This document shows, one piece after another, positions 1 to 6,894 of a stretch of DNA of 13,329 nt. Within the stretch, counting starts at the first letter, position 1; the number at the start of each line of letters is the position of its first letter. Under the pieces are notes generated by a model. It ran no database searches. It worked only from the letters and a program-made list of their open reading frames with translations, and was not told where the DNA came from. Origin of the DNA: an uncultured Campylobacter sp. (lineage in GTDB: Bacteria > Campylobacterota > Campylobacteria > Campylobacterales > Campylobacteraceae); assembly GCF_937997465.1 (NCBI RefSeq), contig NZ_CALKTQ010000292.1, forward strand, positions 1 to 13,329. Direction: 5' to 3'. A program made the translations under genes and the position numbers.

Positions 1-2
1 TC

Positions 3-86
3 AGCCGCACGAAACAGGTAAATAAAGAAGGATTTTTTCATAAATTCTTTAACGACGCAAAAAGCGACGAAAATGCTAAAAAATAA
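3..86 (+). CDS. glmU: C-terminal end of GlmU (partial)
   Basis: An open frame enters from the left edge and encodes 27 residues, beginning SRTKQVNKEGFFHKFF, before a TAA at 84-86. It overlaps the start of coaBC by 14 nt in another frame. The basic and aromatic tail, and the position directly upstream of coaBC, match the end of GlmU (bifunctional N-acetylglucosamine-1-phosphate uridyltransferase and acetyltransferase, which makes UDP-GlcNAc) as ordered in Campylobacter genomes. The fragment carries no catalytic residues, so the call rests mainly on recalled synteny. The overlap suggests that coaBC is translationally coupled to it. Confidence 0.6.
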   Translation, partial: SRTKQVNKEGFFHKFFNDAKSDENAKK

Positions 87-1248
87 AAAAATTTTGCTCG
101 CAGTTTGCGGCAGTATCGCGTTTTATAAAGCTTATGAAATTTTATCCGCGCTAAAAAAAGAGGGCGCGGACGTGCGGGTTATGCTTAGTGAAGGAGCGCT
201 TAAATTTTGCTCTGAAGCGGGCTTTGAAGCGCTGTGCGAGCATAAAATTTTAACCTCGCGCACGGAGAGCTGGCAGGACGGACTAAACCACATCGCCTAC
301 GCCAAAACCGATCTCATCTTGATCGCACCTGCTAGCGTAAATACGATAAACAAGCTTGCAAGCGGCATTTGCGACAACGTATTTATGCAGACTCTGATCG
401 CGAGCCCGGCTCCCTTACTCATCGCGCCCGCAGCCAACGATAAAATGCTAAACCACTTCTCTACGCGCAAAAATTTCGAGTTTTTAGCGGCAAACGGCGC
501 GAGATTTATCGAGCCGTTAGAAAAAACCCTAGCCTGCGGCGATACGGGCAAAGGCGCACTGGCAGACGTTTCTACGATCATCTACGAAACCAAAAGGATG
601 CTCGCTGAACCCAAATTTAAAGGGCAAAAAGTGATCGTCACGGGCGGCGCCACGAGCGAAAAGATCGATGACGTAAGAGCCGTGACGAATCTATCCAGCG
701 GCAAGATGTCGCGGGCGCTTGCTGACGCATTTTACTACGCGGGTGCGGACGTGACGCTGATAGCCAGCTTTGAGACGACAAACGCGCCCTATAAAACGCT
801 CAAATTTCAAAGCTCGGCGGAGCTAAAAGAGCTGCTGCACGCAAATTTGACGGACGCAAATTTACTCGCGATGGCTGCTGCGGTTAGCGATTACGTTCCA
901 AAAACCAAATTTGAAGGCAAGCTAAAAAAGCAAAACTTAGGCGAAATTTGGACGCTAGAGCTAGCGCAAAACGGCGATGTTTTGGGCTCTTTGGCAGATT
1001 TTAAAAACGTAAAGAAAATCGGCTTTAAAATGGAAACGGACGGCGCAAACGCCATGCGAAACGCAAAAAATATGCTTGAGAAAAAGAGCCTCGACGCCGT
1101 TTGCCTAAACATGCTTGGCGGCGATATAAATTTCGGTTCGGATAGCACGCAAATCGCCTTTATAACGACCCGTGACGCGCAAAATATCGCGCTAACATCT
1201 AAAGATGACGCGGCGCGGCAAATCGTAAATTTAGCAAGCAAGCTATGA
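73..1248 (+). CDS. coaBC: Bifunctional phosphopantothenoylcysteine synthetase/decarboxylase CoaBC (Dfp)
   Basis: This cytoplasmic enzyme carries out two steps of coenzyme A synthesis. The CoaB half couples 4'-phosphopantothenate to cysteine using CTP, and the CoaC half (FMN flavoprotein) decarboxylates the product to 4'-phosphopantetheine. The CoaC domain is roughly residues 1-175: the flavin-binding GSIAFYK at 13-19, the likely catalytic His73 in NHIAYA, PASVNT at 86-91 and ACGDTGKG at 154-161 with the conserved Cys155. The CoaB domain runs from about 185 to the end: VTGGATSEKIDDVR, TNLSSGKM (205-212, with the conserved Asn206), AAAVSDYVP and the lysine-rich KLKK near 283-286. The length of 391 residues is normal. 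The family motif PxMNxxMW is degenerate here (PAANDKML, 119-126). The start overlaps glmU by 14 nt, and the stop overlaps the next gene in an ATGA. Confidence 0.96.
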   Translation: MLKNKKILLAVCGSIAFYKAYEILSALKKEGADVRVMLSEGALKFCSEAGFEALCEHKILTSRTESWQDGLNHIAYAKTDLILIAPASVNTINKLASGICDNVFMQTLIASPAPLLIAPAANDKMLNHFSTRKNFEFLAANGARFIEPLEKTLACGDTGKGALADVSTIIYETKRMLAEPKFKGQKVIVTGGATSEKIDDVRAVTNLSSGKMSRALADAFYYAGADVTLIASFETTNAPYKTLKFQSSAELKELLHANLTDANLLAMAAAVSDYVPKTKFEGKLKKQNLGEIWTLELAQNGDVLGSLADFKNVKKIGFKMETDGANAMRNAKNMLEKKSLDAVCLNMLGGDINFGSDSTQIAFITTRDAQNIALTSKDDAARQIVNLASKL

Positions 1249-1925
1249 TAAATCCCGTCTCACGAGTGCAAAAAATCGCAAGCGGCGGCGCGGGCACGGC
1301 TCTAAACGCGAGTCTGCCAATCAGCATCAAAGTCGCCGAAAAGACGGGCTACAATCGCTACAATCTCAAAATGGGCAACAAAATCCTGAGTACAAAAAGC
1401 ATGAAAAGCCTCGACGTGGAGGGCGAATACTGGGGCGAGATCGCAAGCGGCACAGAAAATATCGTGATAAGAAATCTTTTTAAAAAGCCAAATTTAGCCT
1501 ACGCCGCACCTGATGGGCTAGCGCTAATAGAAAGACTGATAAGCGAGCCCGATCTAAACTGGTTTTATGAATATATATTTAACGGTCTTAGTACGGCAGA
1601 CTCGCGGGAATCGTTTGAAAATCTAGCTCAAATGATACTTGCGCTACAAAAAAATATCATTAATATTTCGTTTGTTTATAACGGCATAAAAGGCGTTTTT
1701 CAGATGAAATTTGATGGCGCTAAAACGAGTCAAATTTACCTTGTTTTTTCAAATTTTGCTCCGATTATTTTTACGCTAAAAGGCGCTCAAATAATCAGCG
1801 CGCAAACGCCGTTTGACAAGGTTGCCAGGCTATTGCGAGACGAGTTTAGCTGCGAAACACAAACGACTCAAAACATCGCCGCTTTCTTTGATCCAAGCGG
1901 CAAAATAATTGATTTTAAGGGCTAA
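1245..1925 (+). CDS. Hypothetical protein between coaBC and uppS
   Basis: I do not recognise a domain in this 226-residue protein. It starts in the ATGA that ends coaBC and stops one base before uppS, so it is almost certainly co-transcribed and probably translationally coupled. No signal peptide or membrane helix is visible. Residues 25-70 (ISIKVAEKTGYNRYNLKMGNK onward) look like a short beta-barrel module similar to the N-terminal parts of FliK-like proteins, but that is only an impression. Residues 140-190 are again rich in beta-strand-forming hydrophobics. As I recall, C. jejuni has an uncharacterised gene at the same position, so the locus seems to be kept across the genus. The second half of the gene is more AT-rich than coaBC or uppS. 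The coding call is firm; the function is unknown. Confidence 0.85.
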   Translation: MINPVSRVQKIASGGAGTALNASLPISIKVAEKTGYNRYNLKMGNKILSTKSMKSLDVEGEYWGEIASGTENIVIRNLFKKPNLAYAAPDGLALIERLISEPDLNWFYEYIFNGLSTADSRESFENLAQMILALQKNIINISFVYNGIKGVFQMKFDGAKTSQIYLVFSNFAPIIFTLKGAQIISAQTPFDKVARLLRDEFSCETQTTQNIAAFFDPSGKIIDFKG

Positions 1926-1926
1926 A

Positions 1927-2628
<702 letters not shown>

Positions 2629-2722
2629 AATTTGATGTTTTTGACTGCCGCTATCTTTTAAATTTACGTCGTTTTATTTGATTCGCTCGCTAAAAAAGTG
2701 CCTTTAAATTTGACAAATAAAA

Positions 2723-2743
2723 GCCTTGCCGCAAGGCCGTTTT
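2723..2743 (+). terminator. Weak intrinsic terminator candidate after uppS
   Basis: GCCTTG (2723-2728) pairs with CAAGGC (2732-2737) across a CCG loop and is followed by TTTT at 2740-2743. The stem is perfect but short (6 bp) and the T-run is only four bases, so termination is probably partial. The position about 95 bases after the uppS stop is sensible. Confidence 0.35.
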
Positions 2744-2785
2744 GCATAAATTTTGAACCGAAATCTTTAAATTTAAAATCATTCA

Positions 2786-2900
2786 AGGCAATATTTCGCT
2801 AAAATCGCCTTTAAATTTCTGTTTTTATGCTTTTTGCGGCGCAAATAACGAGTCAAATTTTAGTTCAAATCAGCGCGGCAAATTTGCGCAAATATTGCCT
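2786..2900. repeat. Spaced 11-bp inverted repeat AGGCAATATTT
   Basis: AGGCAATATTT at 2786-2796 is matched exactly by its reverse complement AAATATTGCCT at 2890-2900. About 93 bases lie between the arms and contain no gene. It could be a paired regulator site, the ends of a small repeat element, or chance in AT-rich sequence. Confidence 0.4.
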
Positions 2901-2946
2901 AAAAACGTCGCCGCTAGCTCAAAACAATCGCAGCAGCCAAATGCAT

Positions 2947-2964
2947 TATAAATTAAATTAGGAG
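2947..2964 (+). promoter_or_regulatory. Promoter -10 and Shine-Dalgarno for the prepilin peptidase gene
   Basis: A TATAAA box at 2947-2952 is followed by AGGAG at 2960-2964, four bases before the ATG at 2969. The -10 is so close to the start codon that the transcript would be nearly leaderless and could lose part of the Shine-Dalgarno sequence, so the promoter is tentative while the ribosome binding site is clear. No good -35 is seen, which is usual for Campylobacter. Confidence 0.35.
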
Positions 2965-2968
2965 AGTT

Positions 2969-3790
2969 ATGATTTTTGCCGTTGTATTTTTTATTTTATT
3001 ATTTTTTATCTTGGGCGCCGTAGTCGGCAGCTTTAGCAACGTCCTGATCTACCGCATACCGCGCGGCGAGAGCATAAATTTCCCCGCCTCGCACTGCCAA
3101 AGCTGCAAAACTCCGCTAAAACCGTATCATAACATCCCGATTTTTGCGTGGCTGTTTTTGCGCGGCAAATGCGCGTTTTGCGGCGAAAAAATCAGCTTTC
3201 AGTATCCGCTCGTAGAACTCGCTAGCGCCCTGCTTTGCGTGCTTGCGTATTGCGTTGAAACGCACGGACTAGAGCCTCTTGCGGACGATTTTTACGCCGC
3301 GATTTTTAAGGCGGCGATGCTTGGCGTCTGCTTTATCTTGCTGCTAGCGCTTAGTCTGATCGACTTTCGTTACAAGGCTGTTCCGGATTCTCTGCTTTTT
3401 GCCAGCGTCGCATTTTCGCTACTTTACGGTTTTAATCTACCCGCCTCTTTTGACTCTGATGAGCTTTTGCGCGCCTTTGATTCGTTTATAAACGCCGCGA
3501 TTTTTATGTTTGCATTTTGGCTACTGCGCGCTGTCGTCAGCCTAGCTCTTAAGCGCGAAGCCATGGGCTCTGCGGATATTTTTATAGCGGGCGTTATGGG
3601 TGCGATACTAGGTATCAAGCTTGGCCTCATGGCGATCTATGTCTCGGCGCTACTGACGCTGCCAGCCTACGTCATCGTGCGAAAGCGCGGATACGAGCTG
3701 CCTTTCGTGCCGTTTTTGAGCCTTGCTACGCTTATAGTTTATGCGTTTAAGGAGCAGTTTATCTACATCTTAGGGCTGATTTATGGATAG
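2969..3790 (+). CDS. Type IV prepilin peptidase / methyltransferase (A24 family)
   Basis: This inner-membrane aspartic protease (PilD/GspO type) cleaves the leader of type IV pilin-like or pseudopilin precursors and methylates the new N-terminus. An N-terminal membrane helix runs into VGSFSNVLIYRIPRGES (19-35), a family signature. The cytoplasmic zinc-binding loop has two CxxC pairs, Cys43/Cys46 and Cys68/Cys71. The two catalytic aspartates are probably Asp132 (SLIDFRYKAVPD) and Asp203. The second sits in GSAD rather than the usual GxGD. The length of 273 residues is typical. Campylobacter has no classical type IV pili; in C. jejuni the related peptidase belongs with the type II secretion-like apparatus for natural transformation, so a competence role is the best inference. 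Its stop overlaps the next gene by 8 nt. Confidence 0.92.
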   Translation: MIFAVVFFILLFFILGAVVGSFSNVLIYRIPRGESINFPASHCQSCKTPLKPYHNIPIFAWLFLRGKCAFCGEKISFQYPLVELASALLCVLAYCVETHGLEPLADDFYAAIFKAAMLGVCFILLLALSLIDFRYKAVPDSLLFASVAFSLLYGFNLPASFDSDELLRAFDSFINAAIFMFAFWLLRAVVSLALKREAMGSADIFIAGVMGAILGIKLGLMAIYVSALLTLPAYVIVRKRGYELPFVPFLSLATLIVYAFKEQFIYILGLIYG

Positions 3791-4808
3791 GACGGCGCGT
3801 TATCTTTTCTCAAACTTCCTAAGTACGTTTGCATCGCTATTTGCGACGCTTTTTCTCATAATGTCGATCGTGTTTTTCATCCAGATAGCGCGTATCACAT
3901 CATACATCGAGATTACGTTTATAGAGCTTTTTAAACTCTATATGTTTATGCTGCCTAGAGTGTTGCTTTTTACCGTACCTATCGCGTTTTTCGCATCGCT
4001 TGCGCTCATGTTTTTCAGACTTTCGCGCGAAAACGAGAGCATCGTGCTTTTTACGCTCGGATATTCACCAGTTAGGATCGCTAAATTTTTCCTCATCGTT
4101 AGCGGCGCGGTTTCGGCCTTTCTCATCGTCACCGCGATAGTGCTGATCCCTACGGCCGCAGAGCTAAACTCAAATTTCGTCTCGTACAAAAAAACCGTCG
4201 CCAAGCTAAATTTGAAAACAACCGAATTTGGGCAAAAATTTTCCGACTGGATGGTCTTCATCCAAAACGAAAAAAACGACGAAAACGGTACTCTTTACGA
4301 GGGCGTGACGCTTTATTCGCCAAAAGAAGGCGCGCACCGATTCGTCCTTGCTAAAAACGCTCGACTAACCAACAACAACGCCGTGCTTGAGTTTACGCTA
4401 TCAGACGGCAAAATTTACGATATCAGAGACGCCTCGTGGCATAAAACAGACTTTGGCACGATGAAAATCAGCACCGTCCAAGAGGACAGCGTCGCGCAGA
4501 CGAAGTCGTTTGTGCAGTATTGGCAGGCAATGAGCGAGGATAAAAAGCGCGCCAAAGACTTCGCAACCTACGTTCTCATCGCGCTTTTTCCGCTAGCTAC
4601 GACGCTTTTTGCTTTGAGCCTTGGTATCGTAACCTACCGCTACGAAAAAGGTTTTGTGTATTTTGGGATATTTGGCGTGCTATTCGGGTATTTTACACTC
4701 ATTATGCTCTTTAGCTCGCGCGTTTTTATCGCGATTGCGGCGATATTTTCGCTATTTTTCATTGCCTCGATTTTTAGCTTTAGGGCTAAAATTTTAAAAA
4801 GATACTAA
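3783..4808 (+). CDS. LptF/LptG-family LPS export permease (YjgP/YjgQ)
   Basis: LptF and LptG form the inner-membrane part of the LptB2FG ABC transporter that extracts lipopolysaccharide or lipooligosaccharide and passes it to the periplasmic bridge. The 341-residue protein has the family layout: three helices (about 12-36, 54-79 and 100-124), a periplasmic domain of about 135 residues rich in beta strands (130-260), and three more helices (about 262-284, 290-312 and 314-334). The cytoplasmic LSRENESIVLFTLGYSP (80-96) is the conserved coupling-helix region. Sequence alone does not let me choose between LptF and LptG. It starts inside the end of the prepilin peptidase gene (8-nt overlap) and its stop directly touches the truA start codon. 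Confidence 0.9.
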   Translation: MDRTARYLFSNFLSTFASLFATLFLIMSIVFFIQIARITSYIEITFIELFKLYMFMLPRVLLFTVPIAFFASLALMFFRLSRENESIVLFTLGYSPVRIAKFFLIVSGAVSAFLIVTAIVLIPTAAELNSNFVSYKKTVAKLNLKTTEFGQKFSDWMVFIQNEKNDENGTLYEGVTLYSPKEGAHRFVLAKNARLTNNNAVLEFTLSDGKIYDIRDASWHKTDFGTMKISTVQEDSVAQTKSFVQYWQAMSEDKKRAKDFATYVLIALFPLATTLFALSLGIVTYRYEKGFVYFGIFGVLFGYFTLIMLFSSRVFIAIAAIFSLFFIASIFSFRAKILKRY

Positions 4809-5765
4809 GTGCGGCTTAAACTCGTTTTTAGCTACGATGGGTCGAAATTTCAAGGCTCGCAGACACAGCCGCACGAAAACGGCGTCGAGGACGCTCTGGG
4901 CGCTGCTCTAGCGCACGTGGGTATTTTTAGCAAGATAATCTCTAGCTCGCGCACAGACAAGGGCGTGCACGCAAACAACCAAGTAGCCTGCGTCGAGTGC
5001 GGCGAGCATTTTAAGGACTTTACGCGTCTAAAAGCTCTCATCAACCGCCACGCCCACCCGGCCGTTCACGTCAAATTTATAAGCCGCGTTAAAGACGACT
5101 TTCACCCGCGCTACTACGCTACGGCGCGCGCATATCGATACGTCATCAATCACGGCGAGTTTTCTCCTTTTTTATCGTCTTACGAGACTTTTTTACCAAA
5201 ATTTGACCTAAATTTAGCAAACGAACTACTCGCGCTTTTTGTCGGAGAGCACGATTTTAGCGCGTTTATGAAGCTTGGCAGCGATATCAAAAGTCCAGTG
5301 CGGCGCATCTCAAAGGCTTTTTGTTACGCGCGCGGCGAGCGGTCGATCATCGTTTTTAAAGCAAACGGCTTTTTGCGCGCCCAGGTTCGCCTCATGGTCG
5401 CTAGCGTTTTAAAGGCGCTGGAGCTTGCAAAAAACGGTAAATTTAGACAAACGCAGGCACAGGAGTTTAAATTTGAGTGCCCAGAGGCGGCAAATTTGAG
5501 AGCAAATTTAAACAAAAACAGCCACGATAATATCCTGACGAAAAGCCACGAAGGCGCAAATTTAACCGCCGAACATGCGGTTTGCGTCGCCTCAAAATTT
5601 GACGCTAAAAACTCAAATTTAAACGAAGTCGCAAACAACTGCCGAGATACAAATTTCCTCAAAGCAAAAGAGCTTTTACACCAGGCTATCTACGAGCAAA
5701 AGCCGCTCACGCGCATCCCCGCGCCGCCAAACGGCCTTTATCTAAACCGAGTGTTTTACGAATGA
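4809..5765 (+). CDS. truA: tRNA pseudouridine(38-40) synthase TruA with an insert
   Basis: TruA converts uridines 38, 39 and 40 in the anticodon arm of many tRNAs to pseudouridine. It uses a GTG start directly after the TAA of the preceding gene. The start is fixed by MRLKLVFSYDGSKFQGSQTQ, the normal N-terminus. Catalytic Asp50 lies in SSRTDKGVHA (46-55). FHPRYYATARAYRYVI (98-113) and GFLRAQVRLMV (187-197) are the other conserved blocks. The C-terminus (PPNGLYLNRVFYE) is also typical. The family is usually about 240-270 residues; this one has 318, the excess being a low-complexity, Asn/Ala/Lys-rich stretch at about 212-282. All catalytic blocks are intact, so the enzyme is probably active. 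It overlaps the next gene by ATGA. Confidence 0.95.
   Translation: MRLKLVFSYDGSKFQGSQTQPHENGVEDALGAALAHVGIFSKIISSSRTDKGVHANNQVACVECGEHFKDFTRLKALINRHAHPAVHVKFISRVKDDFHPRYYATARAYRYVINHGEFSPFLSSYETFLPKFDLNLANELLALFVGEHDFSAFMKLGSDIKSPVRRISKAFCYARGERSIIVFKANGFLRAQVRLMVASVLKALELAKNGKFRQTQAQEFKFECPEAANLRANLNKNSHDNILTKSHEGANLTAEHAVCVASKFDAKNSNLNEVANNCRDTNFLKAKELLHQAIYEQKPLTRIPAPPNGLYLNRVFYE
5442..5655 (+). other. In-frame AAATTT-rich insert within truA
   Basis: This stretch codes for about residues 212-282 of TruA, between the RLMV helix region and the conserved C-terminal LLHQAIYEQ/PPNGLYLNRVF part. E. coli TruA has no matching segment. It carries eight AAATTT words between 5439 and 5656, compared with roughly one per 90-100 bases elsewhere, and encodes hydrophilic sequence with repeated xANLxxN-like pieces (AANLRANLNKN, GANLTAE, NSNLNEVANN). 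This resembles the nearby intergenic DNA captured in frame. The boundaries are approximate. Confidence 0.6.
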
Positions 5766-6706
5766 TAAATCCAAAAATAAAAGAAGCCATCGACGCCGTA
5801 ACGCAAAAGCAAAATGAGTGTAAAAAAATAGTCAAAAAATACGCTACATTTATGACTATAACGACATTTGTCACACCAATACTAATTTTTATTATTATGG
5901 AGCGACGCTTTGAAATATTCTTTCTTTTATTTGCAGTCATCCCAATATACGTCACGCCGAGGATTCCAAAAGTAGAAAAAACGCTGGAAGAGTATAGAAG
6001 CTTCTACAAAAATGTTTTTGTTAGCACGGTAATTGCCGATATAGATAGCAATTTTACATACGAGCCTCAAAAAGGCATCAGCGCAAACGAATTTTATAAA
6101 AGCGGAATATATAGGCGCGTAAATTTTTACGGCGAAGACCAAATAAGCGGTACTTATGCTAATGTCAAATTTCAATTAAGCGAGGCTATAAAAGTAGAAA
6201 AAACATATGACTCAAACGGCTCAAAAAACCCTTATCTGGCGCTTTTGAGAGTAAGCAAAGTCATATACGACGAATATATGGACTTTAACGGTACAGTACT
6301 AGTCTGCGAGTTTTATAAAAATTTCAAAGGACAAACGATACTAGCCGATAAGAAGGTGCTAAATACGAAAATATCTGGCGAAAAAGAGGTACTTGATGAT
6401 ACGGAGTTTAACAACGAATTTCGCGTATTTACCGACGACAAAATAGAAGCGCGCTATCTTTTAAGCCCCGGTTTTATGCAACGCCTACGCGAGGTTAAGC
6501 AGGGTTTTGACAGTGCCGTATCGCTAAGCGCGGCGTTTATGGACAATAAATTCTATCTCTTTTTAAACGGTGCAAAAAACCGTTTTGAAAGTTCACTATT
6601 AGACCCGCCGCTAAGCCTTTCTGATGCACAGGCCATAAAAGACGAAGTCTTGCGGCTATTACGCGTCATAGACGAGTTAAATTTAAGCCTTGACGTTTAT
6701 AAATAA
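5762..6706 (+). CDS. DUF3137-like membrane protein
   Basis: A 314-residue protein with a basic, helical N-terminus, two close membrane helices (about 27-46 and 50-66, short turn MERRFE) and a large C-terminal domain probably on the cytoplasmic side. FYKNVFVSTVIADI (81-94), GEDQISGTYANVKFQLSEA (124-142) and the following GTVLVCEFYKNFKGQTIL look like the DUF3137 family, sometimes found beside LemA proteins; the function is unknown. It starts in the ATGA that ends truA, so it is translationally coupled. Codon use departs from the neighbours: a hand count of isoleucine codons gives about 18 ATA to 4 ATC, where coaBC has about 4 ATA to 17 ATC. This suggests a different history or relaxed selection. 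The family call is moderate; that it is a real gene is firm. Confidence 0.82.
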   Translation: MINPKIKEAIDAVTQKQNECKKIVKKYATFMTITTFVTPILIFIIMERRFEIFFLLFAVIPIYVTPRIPKVEKTLEEYRSFYKNVFVSTVIADIDSNFTYEPQKGISANEFYKSGIYRRVNFYGEDQISGTYANVKFQLSEAIKVEKTYDSNGSKNPYLALLRVSKVIYDEYMDFNGTVLVCEFYKNFKGQTILADKKVLNTKISGEKEVLDDTEFNNEFRVFTDDKIEARYLLSPGFMQRLREVKQGFDSAVSLSAAFMDNKFYLFLNGAKNRFESSLLDPPLSLSDAQAIKDEVLRLLRVIDELNLSLDVYK

Positions 6707-6894
6707 TTTTGCTTCGGCAGTAAATTTCGCCAACGACGAGCTTAAAATTTGACCGTAAATTCAGTCGGAAATTTAAATATAGATTTTAGCTAAACGCGCA
6801 AAAACTTTGTAATGCCGTGCAAAGCGGGTCACTCGCAAAGGACGCCTATTCTCAAATTTAATGACGCTAATCTAAAAATAAATACAGCCAGCAT
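6707..6894. other. Convergent intergenic region
   Basis: Here the plus-strand run meets the 3' end of ftsK. I looked for a bidirectional terminator and found only weak structures: AAATTT arms at 6745-6750 and 6769-6774 with a CCG/CGG inner stem, and a 5-bp GC-rich hairpin near 6823-6835 with no T-run on either strand. No gene is seen. Confidence 0.4.

Larger units (their letters stand above)
2629..2968 (+). other. 340-base intergenic region, uppS to prepilin peptidase
   Basis: No open frame of useful length is seen on either strand. The stretch is AT-rich and crowded with AAATTT words (about eight). It holds a weak hairpin terminator near its start, an 11-bp inverted repeat with arms about 93 bases apart (2786-2796 and 2890-2900), a repeated GCCTTTAAATTT word (2700-2711 and again near 2808), and a promoter plus Shine-Dalgarno sequence at its right end. 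It is the only long gap in an otherwise overlapping gene run, so it probably separates two transcription units. Confidence 0.6.

Noticed and set aside
1245..1255. The same 11 bases ATGATAAATCC at 1245 and 5762, both being gene starts (MINP)
   Set aside because: Both come from an ATGA stop-start overlap followed by a few shared codons. The rest of the two genes is unrelated, so coincidence is the simpler reading.
1909..1926. Longer uppS start at 1909
   Set aside because: It adds six residues before the normal N-terminus, overlaps the upstream gene and lacks a Shine-Dalgarno sequence at the right distance.
2629..2968. Riboswitch or small RNA in the gap after uppS
   Set aside because: I could not find any known riboswitch core or a promoter-terminator pair enclosing a defined transcript.
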